Shown: positions 15,719 to 23,455, numbered from the stretch's first letter. The stretch is DNA of 31,837 nt from an uncultured Faecalibacterium sp. (GCA_934518555.1 CAKSXW010000018.1:1-31837), one strand, 5' to 3'. The notes: a model not told the origin generated them from the sequence alone. Program-made: numbers and translations.

Positions 15719-15750
15719 AACACTGCCGACAAGATTCGGCAGTGTTTTTT
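15719..15750 (+). terminator. Terminator of the polysaccharide operon
   Basis: AACACTGCCGA and TCGGCAGTGTT form an 11-bp perfect stem with a 6-nt loop, followed by TTTT. It starts 17 nt after the DUF5662 gene. Confidence 0.9.
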
Positions 15751-15767
15751 GTTTGCAAAAACACAAC

Positions 15768-15808
15768 GCCCCCAGTCCGGCAGATGCACTGCATCCCGGG
15801 CTGGGGGC
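15768..15808 (-). terminator. Terminator of the small membrane peptide gene
   Basis: GCCCCCAG and CTGGGGGC flank an imperfect inner stem. On the minus strand the hairpin is followed by a T-rich run (GTGTTTTTG). It lies 19 nt after the stop of the 42-residue gene. Confidence 0.65.
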
Positions 15809-15827
15809 GTTTCAGGGGTTGACCCTG

Positions 15828-15956
15828 TCAGTTCTGTTCGTTGTCGTAGATGTGGATATAGCGAGGGGCGTTTTTATCCTGCCAGAACAGCAGGGCGGCG
15901 GTGAGAGCCACCGCAAGGGTAGTGAGTACGGCGAGCAGAGCCTTAAAAACTTTCAT
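15828..15956 (-). CDS. 42-residue single-helix membrane peptide
   Basis: A small gene on the minus strand. GGAGG lies 9 nt before the ATG, a good promoter (16021-16049) lies upstream and a hairpin lies downstream, which together make it credible. The peptide begins MKVFKALLAVLTT, continues as one hydrophobic helix to about residue 24 (ALLFW), and ends in a short polar segment with PRYIHIYDNEQN. It could be a single-pass membrane protein or a small secreted peptide with a signal sequence. I do not recognise a family. It is convergent with the polysaccharide operon and divergent from rnf. Confidence 0.65.
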   Translation of the reverse strand: MKVFKALLAVLTTLAVALTAALLFWQDKNAPRYIHIYDNEQN

Positions 15957-16020
15957 GGTCAGGAGCCTCCTTGGTCAGTCTTGTGGGGAGCGGGGGACGT
16001 TCCACCGATTGTTCTGCTTC

Positions 16021-16049
16021 AGTATACCACATTCCCAGGGGAAAGGCAA
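16021..16049 (-). promoter_or_regulatory. Promoter of the 42-residue peptide gene
   Basis: On the minus strand TTGCCT and TATACT are 17 nt apart, with TGTGG before the -10, about 65 nt upstream of the small gene. Confidence 0.7.
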
Positions 16050-16156
16050 ACGGAGGAAAACGGAAGAAAAGGGTAAATTTTCGGTAGCATCTGGAACAAA
16101 CCCTTAAAAAAAGAAAAGAAAGTTCAGGGAAATGCATCATTTTTGCCTGCATGTCG

Positions 16157-16184
16157 TTGACTTCCCACGCCAAAATGATACAAT
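16157..16184 (+). promoter_or_regulatory. rnf operon promoter
   Basis: TTGACT, a 16-nt spacer and TACAAT: the closest match to the sigma-A consensus in the window. It lies about 90 nt upstream of rnfC. The leader (16190-16273) shows no hairpin or aptamer that I recognise. Confidence 0.75.
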
Positions 16185-16273
16185 AAGTGTGTTAAGCAGC
16201 TGCTGTCCCTGTACCAGTGCGCCTGCATGGGCGTGGGGGCGGCAATTCAAGCAGAATGGGGGATTTGAAATCC

Positions 16274-17596
16274 ATGTTGAACAAGCTGAAACGTGCGGCG
16301 CTTGGCGCGCATACGCCGCATGACAAAGCAACTGCTGCCAGCAAACCGGTCCCGATGCCTCTGCCCGCGCAGGTACGCATCCTTATGAGCCAGCACATTG
16401 GCGCACCCGCCAAGGCTCTGGTGAAAAAAGGCGATGAAGTCTTTGTCGGCACCAAGATCGGTGAGGCAGGCGGCTTTGTTTCCGCAAACATCCACTCCAG
16501 CGTTTCCGGCACCGTTGCCGCTGTGGAGCCCTTCCGTCTGTCCAACGGTCGCATGTGCGATTCCGTTGTGATCAAGACCGATGGCAAGCAGACGGTGGAC
16601 CCTGCCGTGAAGGCACCCGAAGTCACCGATAAGGCAAGCTTCCTTGCCGCCGTGCGGGAGTGCGGTCTGGTGGGTCTGGGCGGCGCAGGCTTCCCCACCG
16701 ATGTGAAGCTGCAGCCCAAGCAGACGGTGGATACCCTGCTGATCAACGCCTCCGAGTGCGAGGTGTGGCTCACCAGCGATACCCAGGAGATGCTGAATTG
16801 CAGTGATGACATCATCCGGGGCATCAAGGCTGTGCTGGAGTACACCGGCATTCCCAAGTGCGTCATCGGCATTGAGAACAACAAGCCCGAGTGCATCGAC
16901 CTGCTGTGCAAAAAGACCAGCGGCGATGCTGCCATTGAGGTAAAGCCCCTGCCCAGCGTCTACGGCACCGGCGCAGAGCTGATCCTCATCGAAAAGTGCC
17001 TGGGCCGCGAGGTCCCTCACGGCGGTCTGCCTGCAGATGCAGGTGCCATCGTCATGAACGTCACCAGCGTTTCCACTCTGGGCAAGTACCTTGCCACCGG
17101 TATGCCGGTGGTGGAGCGCACCATCACCGTGGACGGCGATGCCTGCGAGAAGCCCCAGAACGTGGTGGTGCCGGTGGGTACCTCCTATCAGGACATCATC
17201 GACTTTGCCGGCGTCAAGGGCGGCGTCCAGCTGGGCAAGGTGGTGGCAGGCGGTGCCATGATGGGTCCCGCCGTAAAGGATCTGAGCTATCCTACCACCA
17301 AGACCACTTCCGGTCTGATCCTGCTCAGCGAGGCAGCAGCACAGCCTGCTGTGGTAAACCCCTGCATCCGCTGCGGTCGCTGCGTGGAGTACTGCCCCAT
17401 GGGTCTGGAGCCTGTGGAGGTGGCAAACGCCTACGCTGCCCGTGATGTGCAGGAGCTGGGCAAGCTCCATGCAGACTACTGCTTCAACTGCGGCAGCTGC
17501 TCCTTCGTCTGCCCGGCAAAGCGCCCTGTGACCCAGATGATGAGTCTGGCCAAGGCCTTCTACCTCGGTGAAATCAAAAAAGGAGGCAATAAGTAA
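16274..17596 (+). CDS. rnfC: Rnf complex subunit RnfC
   Basis: A 440-residue peripheral subunit of the Rnf complex, which couples electron flow between reduced ferredoxin and NAD+ to ion export. RnfC binds NAD(H) and FMN and carries two [4Fe-4S] clusters: CIRCGRCVEYCPMG and CFNCGSCSFVCPAKRP. The GLGGAGFPTDVKL stretch is the nucleotide/FMN site shared with NuoF-type proteins. An N-terminal barrel-sandwich region (VKKGDEVFVGTKIGEAGG) is also present. I start at the ATG at 16274, behind GGGGGA, giving a normal family length; ATGs at 16256 and 16217 are possible. First gene of a six-gene operon. Confidence 0.96.
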   Translation: MLNKLKRAALGAHTPHDKATAASKPVPMPLPAQVRILMSQHIGAPAKALVKKGDEVFVGTKIGEAGGFVSANIHSSVSGTVAAVEPFRLSNGRMCDSVVIKTDGKQTVDPAVKAPEVTDKASFLAAVRECGLVGLGGAGFPTDVKLQPKQTVDTLLINASECEVWLTSDTQEMLNCSDDIIRGIKAVLEYTGIPKCVIGIENNKPECIDLLCKKTSGDAAIEVKPLPSVYGTGAELILIEKCLGREVPHGGLPADAGAIVMNVTSVSTLGKYLATGMPVVERTITVDGDACEKPQNVVVPVGTSYQDIIDFAGVKGGVQLGKVVAGGAMMGPAVKDLSYPTTKTTSGLILLSEAAAQPAVVNPCIRCGRCVEYCPMGLEPVEVANAYAARDVQELGKLHADYCFNCGSCSFVCPAKRPVTQMMSLAKAFYLGEIKKGGNK

Positions 17597-18555
17597 TGGA
17601 TACGAAGCTTATTGTTTCGGCTTCTCCGCACGTCCGCAGTGACGAGACCACCCAGAGCCTCATGGCCAACGTGATCGTCGCCCTGTGCCCCTGCGTGGTG
17701 GCCTCTGCCATTATCTTTGGTATGCGTGCCCTGCTGGTCACCGCTGTGTCGGTGGTGGCCTGTGTGGCTTTTGAGTGGCTGTATTGCAAGCTGCTGAAGC
17801 GTCCGAACCCCATCAGCGACCTGTCCGCTGTGGTCACCGGCATCATCCTGGCCATGAACGTGCCTGTGGGTATGCCCATTGGTCAGCTGATCATCGGCGA
17901 CCTGGTGGCCATCATCGTGGTCAAGCAGCTGTTTGGCGGCATCGGCATGAACTTTGCAAACCCTGCTCTGGTGGGCCGTATCGTGCTGTTCGTCAGCTTT
18001 GCCGGTTCCATGAACAAGTGGGTGTTCCCGGATGCAGCGGTAGACCAGCTGTCCAAGGCTACCCCCCTGGCAGTGGCAGATCCCTCTAAGCTGAGCCTGC
18101 TGGACCTGTTTATGGGCATCCACGGCGGTGTGCTGGGCGAGACCTGCGCCCTGGCCATTGTGCTGGGCCTGATTTATCTGGTGGCTACCAAGACCATCAG
18201 CATCGCCATCCCGGCTTCCTACGTTGGCAGCATGTTTGTGTTCTACCTCATTGCTACCCACAGCCTGCACGAGGCTCTGGTGGCTGTGCTCAGCGGCGGC
18301 CTGCTGTTCGGTGCTGTGTTCATGGCTACCGACTACGTTACCAGCCCCTTTACCCTGAAGGGCAAGCTGGTGTACGGCGTAGCCTTGGGCATCGTGACCT
18401 TTGCCATCCGTTACTGGGGCAGCTACACCGAGGGCGTGTCCTTCGCACTGCTGTTCATGAACCTGTGGGTCCCCTACATCAATGATCTGACCCGTCAGAC
18501 CCCGTATGGCTACATCAAGCCTGCAAAGAAAGCAAAGGAGGGTGCTGGCAAATGA
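17596..18555 (+). CDS. rnfD: Rnf complex subunit RnfD
   Basis: A 319-residue integral membrane subunit with about nine helices. It carries the covalent-FMN threonine in LSKATPLA (T156) and the MFADxASGAT-type region typical of RnfD/NqrB. The start ATG shares one base with the rnfC stop and follows AGGAGG. The order C-D-G-E-A-B is the usual clostridial Rnf order. Confidence 0.96.
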   Translation: MDTKLIVSASPHVRSDETTQSLMANVIVALCPCVVASAIIFGMRALLVTAVSVVACVAFEWLYCKLLKRPNPISDLSAVVTGIILAMNVPVGMPIGQLIIGDLVAIIVVKQLFGGIGMNFANPALVGRIVLFVSFAGSMNKWVFPDAAVDQLSKATPLAVADPSKLSLLDLFMGIHGGVLGETCALAIVLGLIYLVATKTISIAIPASYVGSMFVFYLIATHSLHEALVAVLSGGLLFGAVFMATDYVTSPFTLKGKLVYGVALGIVTFAIRYWGSYTEGVSFALLFMNLWVPYINDLTRQTPYGYIKPAKKAKEGAGK

Positions 18556-19106
18556 GTAAGTCTGCAAATTCCAGCTGGGAGACCACCGGCAAGCCCATCG
18601 TGGTGCTGACCGTCATCTCCCTGATCGTCAGCCTGCTGCTGGCTCTGGTGAACGGCATGACCGCTCCGGTCATTGCTGAGAACACCCGGCGCACTACCCT
18701 GGCTGCCTACGTCAGCGTGATGCCTTCTGTTTCGGACGCAGCTACGCTGGAGGAAGTGACCGACTACACCACCGCCAACGTTACCGGCGTGGTAAAGGCT
18801 CCCGACGGCGGCATTGCCATCAAGGCCGAGGAAAAGGGCTTTGACGGCGGTATTCTTACCGTCATCATGGGCTTTGACGCCAACGGTGCCGAGACCGGCA
18901 TCTGGGTGGACGCTTCCACCCAGACCAAGGGCATCGGCTCCAATGTGTCCACCGATGACTATCTGGCACAGTTCAACGGCATGGACGGCACCAAGAACAT
19001 TGTGATGAATCAGGATTTCGATGCGTACAGCGGCGCAACCATTTCGTCCACCGCTCTGTTTGCTGCCATCAATGACTGTATCAACTGCTTCAACGAGCTG
19101 GCATAA
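18552..19106 (+). CDS. rnfG: Rnf complex subunit RnfG
   Basis: A 184-residue subunit with one N-terminal membrane anchor (about 14-36) and an extracytoplasmic FMN-binding domain. The flavin is attached through phosphoester linkage to the threonine of SGATISS (T163). The start overlaps the rnfD stop by 4 nt (ATGA), which indicates coupled translation. Slightly compact compared with many RnfG proteins. Confidence 0.95.
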   Translation: MSKSANSSWETTGKPIVVLTVISLIVSLLLALVNGMTAPVIAENTRRTTLAAYVSVMPSVSDAATLEEVTDYTTANVTGVVKAPDGGIAIKAEEKGFDGGILTVIMGFDANGAETGIWVDASTQTKGIGSNVSTDDYLAQFNGMDGTKNIVMNQDFDAYSGATISSTALFAAINDCINCFNELA

Positions 19107-19123
19107 AAGGAGGTTGGTAAGAA

Positions 19124-19789
19124 ATGGCACAAGAAAATAAGTCCAAGGTAAGCATCCTTACCAACGGCATCATCAAAGAAAACCCTGTTCTGCGTCTGGT
19201 TCTGGGCACCTGCTCCATTCTGGCCGTTACCACGGCAGTTTCCAGCGCACTGGGCATGGGCGCCGCCTTCACCTTCGTGCTGGTGTGCTCCAATATCATG
19301 ATCTCCCTGCTGCGGAAAGTCATCCCCGGCAAGGTGCATCTGCCCTGCTACATCGTGATCATTGCAGGCTTTGTGACCATCGTGCAGATGTTCATGCAGG
19401 CCTACATGGAAAGCCTGTACAACGCTCTGGGCGTGTTCCTGCCCCTGATCGTTGTCAACTGCATCATCCTGGGCCGTGCTGAGATGTTCGCCTGCAAGAA
19501 CAGCATCGTGGACTCCGCTCTGGACGGCGTGGGCATGGGCCTCGGCTACACCCTCACCGCCACCCTCATGGCAACCATCCGTGAGATCCTGGGCAGCGGT
19601 ACTTGGCTGGGCTTCCAGGTGATCCCGGAAGGCGTTGCCAAGGTGTCCATCATGACCCAGGCTCCCGGCGCCTTCTTCTGCTACGGCGTCCTGATGGCAG
19701 GCTGCGTGTGGCTGGAGGGCAAGCTGGACGCTCGCATTGAGCGCAAGAGCTGCTGCGACCTTGATAACCTGAAGAAGGAGGCAGAATAA
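19124..19789 (+). CDS. rnfE: Rnf complex subunit RnfE
   Basis: A 221-residue membrane subunit with six helices, paired with RnfA in forming the membrane core and the intramembrane iron-sulfur site. Recognisable are NGIIKENPVLRLVLGTCSIL near the start and NALGVFLPLIVVNCIILGRAE in the middle, the latter containing the conserved cysteine. AGGAGG lies 10 nt before the ATG. Confidence 0.96.
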   Translation: MAQENKSKVSILTNGIIKENPVLRLVLGTCSILAVTTAVSSALGMGAAFTFVLVCSNIMISLLRKVIPGKVHLPCYIVIIAGFVTIVQMFMQAYMESLYNALGVFLPLIVVNCIILGRAEMFACKNSIVDSALDGVGMGLGYTLTATLMATIREILGSGTWLGFQVIPEGVAKVSIMTQAPGAFFCYGVLMAGCVWLEGKLDARIERKSCCDLDNLKKEAE

Positions 19790-19790
19790 G

Positions 19791-20423
19791 ATGTTAGTCA
19801 AACTCGCTGCGATCTTCTTCAGCATGATCCTTGTGAACAACTACGTGCTGGTGAAGTTCTACGGTATCTGCCCGTTCCTGGGCGTTTCCAAAAAGCTGGA
19901 CTCCGCCGTTGGTATGTCCGGTGCTGTCATCTTCGTCATGTTTATGGCCACCGCCGTGACCTTCCCCATCCAGATCTTCATCCTGGAGCCGGCAGAGCTG
20001 GGCTACCTGCAGACCATCGTGTTCATCCTGGTCATTGCAGTGCTGGTGCAGTTCATCGAGATCTTCCTCAAGAAGTATGTCGTTGCCCTGTATAACTCCC
20101 TGGGTGTGTATCTGCCCCTGATCACCACCAACTGCTGCGTGCTGGCAGTTACCATCCTGGTGGTGGGCGACTACGGTGCTGACGTGGCAGCCCACGGCTT
20201 TGGCTACGCTTACATCGAGGCTCTGATCTGCGCCATTGGTGCAGGCTGCGGCTTTATGCTGGCTATGGTCATGTTCAGCGGCGTGCGTAAGCGTGTGGAG
20301 GCCTGCGATCCCCCGGCACCCTTCAAGGGCCTGCCCATTACCCTGGTCGCAGCAGCCATCACCAGCCTGTCCTTCATGGGCTTCGGCGGCATCGTCGAAA
20401 ACCTGTTCAATGTCACGCTGTAA
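19791..20423 (+). CDS. rnfA: Rnf complex subunit RnfA
   Basis: A 210-residue membrane subunit homologous to RnfE. It has NNYVLVKFYGICPFLGVSKK near the N-terminus and NSLGVYLPLITTNCCVLAV with the conserved cysteine. It starts 2 nt after rnfE, using a ribosome-binding site inside the rnfE end. It is a few residues longer than the common length of about 190-200. Confidence 0.96.
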   Translation: MLVKLAAIFFSMILVNNYVLVKFYGICPFLGVSKKLDSAVGMSGAVIFVMFMATAVTFPIQIFILEPAELGYLQTIVFILVIAVLVQFIEIFLKKYVVALYNSLGVYLPLITTNCCVLAVTILVVGDYGADVAAHGFGYAYIEALICAIGAGCGFMLAMVMFSGVRKRVEACDPPAPFKGLPITLVAAAITSLSFMGFGGIVENLFNVTL

Positions 20424-20438
20424 GGGAGGAACAGGACT

Positions 20439-21338
20439 ATGAATATTGTATCTGCTGTTATCCTGTGCACCATCGTGGGCGCTGTGGGTGCTATCGTTCT
20501 GGTGGCTGCCGCAAAGTTCATGGCGGTGGAGGAAGACCCCCGCATTGAGGAAGTTTCTGCCTGTCTGGCCGGCGCAAACTGCGGCGGCTGCGGCTACGCC
20601 GGCTGTGCCGACTACGCAAAGGCTGTCGTTCTGGACGGCGTGCCCTGCGACAAGTGCGCACCCGGCGGCCCCAAGGCTGCCGCTGCCATTGCCAAGATCA
20701 TGGGCGGCGAGGCAAGCGCCGTAGAGAAGAAGGCTGTGGTGCAGTGTCAGGGCAGCTCCGAGCACTGCAAGCCTGCCTACGACTACAAGGGCATCCAGAC
20801 CTGTGCTGCTGCGGCAGCCCTGTACGGCGGCCCCAAGACCTGCTCCTTCGCCTGCATCGGTCTGGGCGACTGCACCAAGGTGTGTAAGTTCGACGCCATC
20901 CACATCGTGGACGGTGTGGCCAAGGTGGACAAGGACAAGTGCACCGGCTGTGGTGCCTGCGCCAACATCTGCCCCAAGCAGGTGATCATGATCGACGCCG
21001 GCGGCCCCCGCAAGCCGGTGGTCATGTGCTCCAACAAGGATAAGGGTGCTGTGGCCAACAAGCTGTGCACCACCTCCTGCATTGCCTGCGGTATGTGCGA
21101 GCGCACCTGTAAGTTCGACGCCATCCACGTGGTGGACGGCGTGGCTCGCATCGACTACGACAAGTGCAAGGGCTGTGGCATGTGTGCCCAGAAGTGCCCC
21201 AAGCACATCATCCTGTTCCCCTTGAAGGATGACCCCAACCCCCCGAAGCCCGTGGTGAAGCCTGCCGCTCCTGCCGCTGCTCCTGCAGCAAAGCCGGAGG
21301 TTAAGGCTGAGGCAAAGCCCGAGACCAAGGCTGAGTAA
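20439..21338 (+). CDS. rnfB: Rnf complex subunit RnfB (ferredoxin-interacting iron-sulfur subunit)
   Basis: A 299-residue electron-entry subunit. An N-terminal membrane anchor (about 4-26) is followed by the four-cysteine cluster region GANCGGCGYAGC (C48, C51, C56 and C73). Two near-duplicate ferredoxin domains follow, each beginning CKFDAIH and carrying CTGCGACANICPK or CKGCGMCAQKCPK. After residue 270 comes a low-complexity Pro/Ala/Lys/Glu tail of about 30 residues. Last gene of the operon, ending at a strong terminator. Confidence 0.96.
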   Translation: MNIVSAVILCTIVGAVGAIVLVAAAKFMAVEEDPRIEEVSACLAGANCGGCGYAGCADYAKAVVLDGVPCDKCAPGGPKAAAAIAKIMGGEASAVEKKAVVQCQGSSEHCKPAYDYKGIQTCAAAAALYGGPKTCSFACIGLGDCTKVCKFDAIHIVDGVAKVDKDKCTGCGACANICPKQVIMIDAGGPRKPVVMCSNKDKGAVANKLCTTSCIACGMCERTCKFDAIHVVDGVARIDYDKCKGCGMCAQKCPKHIILFPLKDDPNPPKPVVKPAAPAAAPAAKPEVKAEAKPETKAE

Positions 21339-21349
21339 TCCGTAGACCC

Positions 21350-21385
21350 AAAGACCGCCGAGCAGCAATGCCCGGCGGTCTTTTT
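21350..21385 (+). terminator. rnf operon terminator
   Basis: AAAGACCGCCG and CGGCGGTCTTT form a perfect 11-bp stem running into TTTTT, 12 nt after the rnfB stop. Confidence 0.92.
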
Positions 21386-21457
21386 GCGTCAAAATGATTG
21401 AGAATGCCCTCCGCTTGCGCTCTGGGCATGATTCAAGGAAAGAACATTTTAGATTTC

Positions 21458-21493
21458 GGCAGAACGGAACGCCTGCTGGCGTTCCGTTCTGCC
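21458..21493. repeat. Perfect 16-bp inverted repeat
   Basis: GGCAGAACGGAACGCC, a TGCT loop and the exact complement, followed by CTTTTC. It could act as a second terminator behind rnfB or be part of a repeat element. Confidence 0.8.
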
Positions 21494-21606
21494 CTTTTCA
21501 CAAGAAGGGTCGCAATGATAAACTGCATTTGCAGCGCCGTTTCCTTCGGAAGTGCGGCGCTGCGGAGTGCATTGCTGTGTGCCTTTACAGCCCCTCCCGT
21601 GAAAAA

Positions 21607-21642
21607 GTGGCTCAGAAACGTCCGCAGACGTTTCTGAGCCAC
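21607..21642. repeat. Hairpin element copy 1: 16-bp stem with CGCA loop
   Basis: GTGGCTCAGAAACGTC, loop CGCA, exact complement. Preceded by CCCGTGAAAAA and followed by an AT-rich tail. The inner CGTC-CGCA-GACG, the flanking GTGAAAA and the AT tail recur at 23420-23455, while the outer stem pairs differ. Confidence 0.85.
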
Positions 21643-21921
21643 AAATTATAATAAAAATTTTTCCTCTGAAGATGCCCAGCAACGACGACGACCGCCGCCA
21701 GCGAGCAAAGACTTCCCCCGGTCGGGGGAAGATGTCGCATAGCGACAAAAAGAGGAGTACAGGGAGGAGTTGTTGGGGCAGCGGCCAGCAAGATGCGAGT
21801 GCCGCCCAAGGCACGATGCGGATGCTGGGTGCCGCAACCCGGAAGGAGCGGAGGGCATTTCAAATCGTCAGCACCCCGGGTGCGCCAGGGGTTTTCTACT
21901 GCTTTTTGTAAAAAAATCCGG

Positions 21922-21950
21922 TTGCAATGGCCCGAAAGTATGGTTAAATA
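21922..21950 (+). promoter_or_regulatory. Candidate promoter of the MFS gene
   Basis: TTGCAA, a 17-nt spacer and TAAATA about 34 nt upstream of the start. The -35 is good and the -10 poor. Confidence 0.35.
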
Positions 21951-21983
21951 AAGAGAGGAAATTTCCAAAAAGAGAGGAATATC

Positions 21984-23123
21984 ATGGAACAACACAACAC
22001 TCGCCTGCGGAACGTAGGCTTTGTCACCTTCTTTTTCAGCGGCATCTGTGCCATCAGTGCCGGTGTGGTGGTGAGCCTGCTGCAGGAGCGGTACGGCTTT
22101 GCCTACGGCATGACAGGCACCCTGCTGTCCCTGATGAGCGTGGGCAACCTGCTGGCAGGCTTTCTCATCGGCATGCTGCCCGGCGTGCTGGGCATGAAGC
22201 GCAGTGTGCTGCTGCTGACGGTGGGCTATGCCGTGGGCTACGCCCTCATGGGCCTGACCGGGGCCCTGGCACTGCTGGCTCTGGCCTTTTTCCTGGTGGG
22301 CATCGCCAAGGGCAGCGTCATCAACACCTGCACCATCCTGGTCAGTGATCACTCCGCAGACCGCACCCGGGGCATGAACCTGATGCACAGCTGCTACGCC
22401 TGCGGTGCCCTGCTGTGCCCCTTCCTGATCGCAGCAGCGGCCCGGGTCAGCACCCAGCTGGCTCTGCTGCTGTTGGCAGGGCTGGGCCTGGCGTTGTGGC
22501 TGGTGTATGTCTTTACCCCCCTGGGAGGCGGCAAGGCCAAGACCGCTACAGGCCGGGAGGTCATTGACTGGAGCTTTTTGCGGTCCGGCCGCTTCTGGGT
22601 CCTGACGGGGCTGCTGTTCTTCCAGAACTCGGCAGAGCAGAGCGTCAACGGCTGGATGGTCACCTACTTCAAGGGCAGCGGCATCATCAGCGGCACCCTG
22701 GCAGCCTACACCGTTACCGTCATGTGGGGTGCCACCCTGGTGGCCCGGCTGCTCATTGCCTTTGTGTTCCCCTTCAAGCACCCCCGGAAGGCCATGGTGG
22801 GCATGAGCGTGCTGTGCAGCGTGTTCTATGTGCTGCTGGTGCAGGCCCACACCCAGGGGGCTGCCATCGTGCTGCTGTTTGCCTTTGCCTTCTCCATGGC
22901 AGGGCTGAACCCCACCGCTGTGGCCAGTGCCGGACGCATGACCAGCGTGACCAGCATGGGCATCATGCTGCCGGTGGCCTCCAGCGGTGCCATCCTGATG
23001 CCCTGGGTGGTGGGCATGGTGTCGGAACGGGCAGGCCTGGCCGCAGGCATGGCCTCCAACATCGTACCCTGCGTGGGCCTGGTGGTGCTTTCCATCCTGG
23101 TGGCCCGTCTACCGGAGGAATAA
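21984..23123 (+). CDS. MFS transporter
   Basis: A 379-residue membrane protein with about twelve helices in two halves. The loop between helices 2 and 3 reads GVLGMKRSVLL in the place of the family's G-x-x-x-D/R-K/R motif, and LVGIAKGSVINTC suggests the sugar/unknown MFS subgroup. The central cytoplasmic loop (about 175-195) is short. Substrate and direction cannot be told. GAGAGG precedes the ATG. It stands alone between two repeat-rich intergenic regions. Confidence 0.88.
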   Translation: MEQHNTRLRNVGFVTFFFSGICAISAGVVVSLLQERYGFAYGMTGTLLSLMSVGNLLAGFLIGMLPGVLGMKRSVLLLTVGYAVGYALMGLTGALALLALAFFLVGIAKGSVINTCTILVSDHSADRTRGMNLMHSCYACGALLCPFLIAAAARVSTQLALLLLAGLGLALWLVYVFTPLGGGKAKTATGREVIDWSFLRSGRFWVLTGLLFFQNSAEQSVNGWMVTYFKGSGIISGTLAAYTVTVMWGATLVARLLIAFVFPFKHPRKAMVGMSVLCSVFYVLLVQAHTQGAAIVLLFAFAFSMAGLNPTAVASAGRMTSVTSMGIMLPVASSGAILMPWVVGMVSERAGLAAGMASNIVPCVGLVVLSILVARLPEE

Positions 23124-23164
23124 GAGATGAGGTCCTGCTGGCGCAGAAATAATATGCTGCCGCA

Positions 23165-23208
23165 ATGATGTTTGCACCCTGTGCAAAATGATGTGCCGCT
23201 GGTGCGGC
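23165..23208. repeat. ATGATGT-linked hairpin modules
   Basis: Two units in tandem: ATGATGT followed by the palindrome TTTGCACCCTGTGCAAA, then ATGATGT followed by GCCGC-TGGT-GCGGC. The heptamer is identical while the palindromes differ. Confidence 0.7.
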
Positions 23209-23233
23209 AATGCCGGGGAGCATGCCCGTCCGT

Positions 23234-23385
23234 AAGTTACCCCCTCAGTCATCTCGCTTTGCTCGATGCCAGCTCCCCCAAGGGGGACGCCTTTCGGCGC
23301 TGCCGCAAAGTTTCCCGCCACCGCTAAAGCCGTCCCCTTGGGGAAGGCGGATCACCGCAAAGCGGCAAGACGGAAGGGGTAACTT
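23234..23385. mobile_element. MITE-like palindromic element, about 152 bp
   Basis: It begins AAGTTACCCC and ends GGGGTAACTT, exact terminal inverted repeats. The two arms (about 49 nt each) are imperfect inverted copies that share CGCTTTGC and CCCCAAGGGG motifs around a 50-55 nt centre. There is no coding capacity. It resembles the short non-autonomous palindromic repeats common between genes of gut Clostridia; I cannot confirm copy number from one window. No clear target-site duplication is visible. Confidence 0.65.
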
Positions 23386-23419
23386 TGCCGCCTCCCTTTG
23401 GGGTCCCACCTGTGAAAAT

Positions 23420-23455
23420 GGGATAGGGGAGCGTCCGCAGACGCTCCCCTATCCC
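23420..23455. repeat. Hairpin element copy 2: 16-bp stem with CGCA loop
   Basis: GGGATAGGGGAGCGTC, loop CGCA, exact complement, flanked by GTGAAAAT on the left and an AT-rich tail on the right. Same design as 21607-21642 with different outer base pairs. It lies 27 nt past the queH stop and could terminate queH on the minus strand. Confidence 0.85.

Larger units (their letters stand above)
21386..21983. other. Hairpin-rich intergenic region without a supported gene
   Basis: About 600 nt between rnfB and the MFS gene. Short frames exist on both strands but lack ribosome-binding sites and plausible composition. The region is a run of strong inverted repeats: GAATGCCC/GGGCATGATTC (21402-21434), a perfect 16-bp stem (21458-21493), GCAGCGCCG/CGGCGCTGC (21531-21563), a perfect 16-bp stem with a CGCA loop (21607-21642), CTTCCCCC/GGGGGAAG (21712-21731), and GCACCC-type repeats up to 21895. 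It looks like stacked dispersed intergenic repeats or structured RNA. Confidence 0.7.

Noticed and set aside
19794..21392. A minus-strand open frame of about 530 codons opposite rnfA and rnfB
   Set aside because: Shadow of the rnf genes; composition is His/Gly/Leu-biased with no ribosome-binding site or domain.
21394..21651. Short open frames of 70-85 codons in the rnfB-MFS gap
   Set aside because: They run through perfect hairpins, have no ribosome-binding sites and look unlike proteins.
23165..23208. CRISPR array
   Set aside because: Only two short ATGATGT heptamers separated by palindromes; no repeat of 23 nt or more, no spacers of even length and no cas genes.
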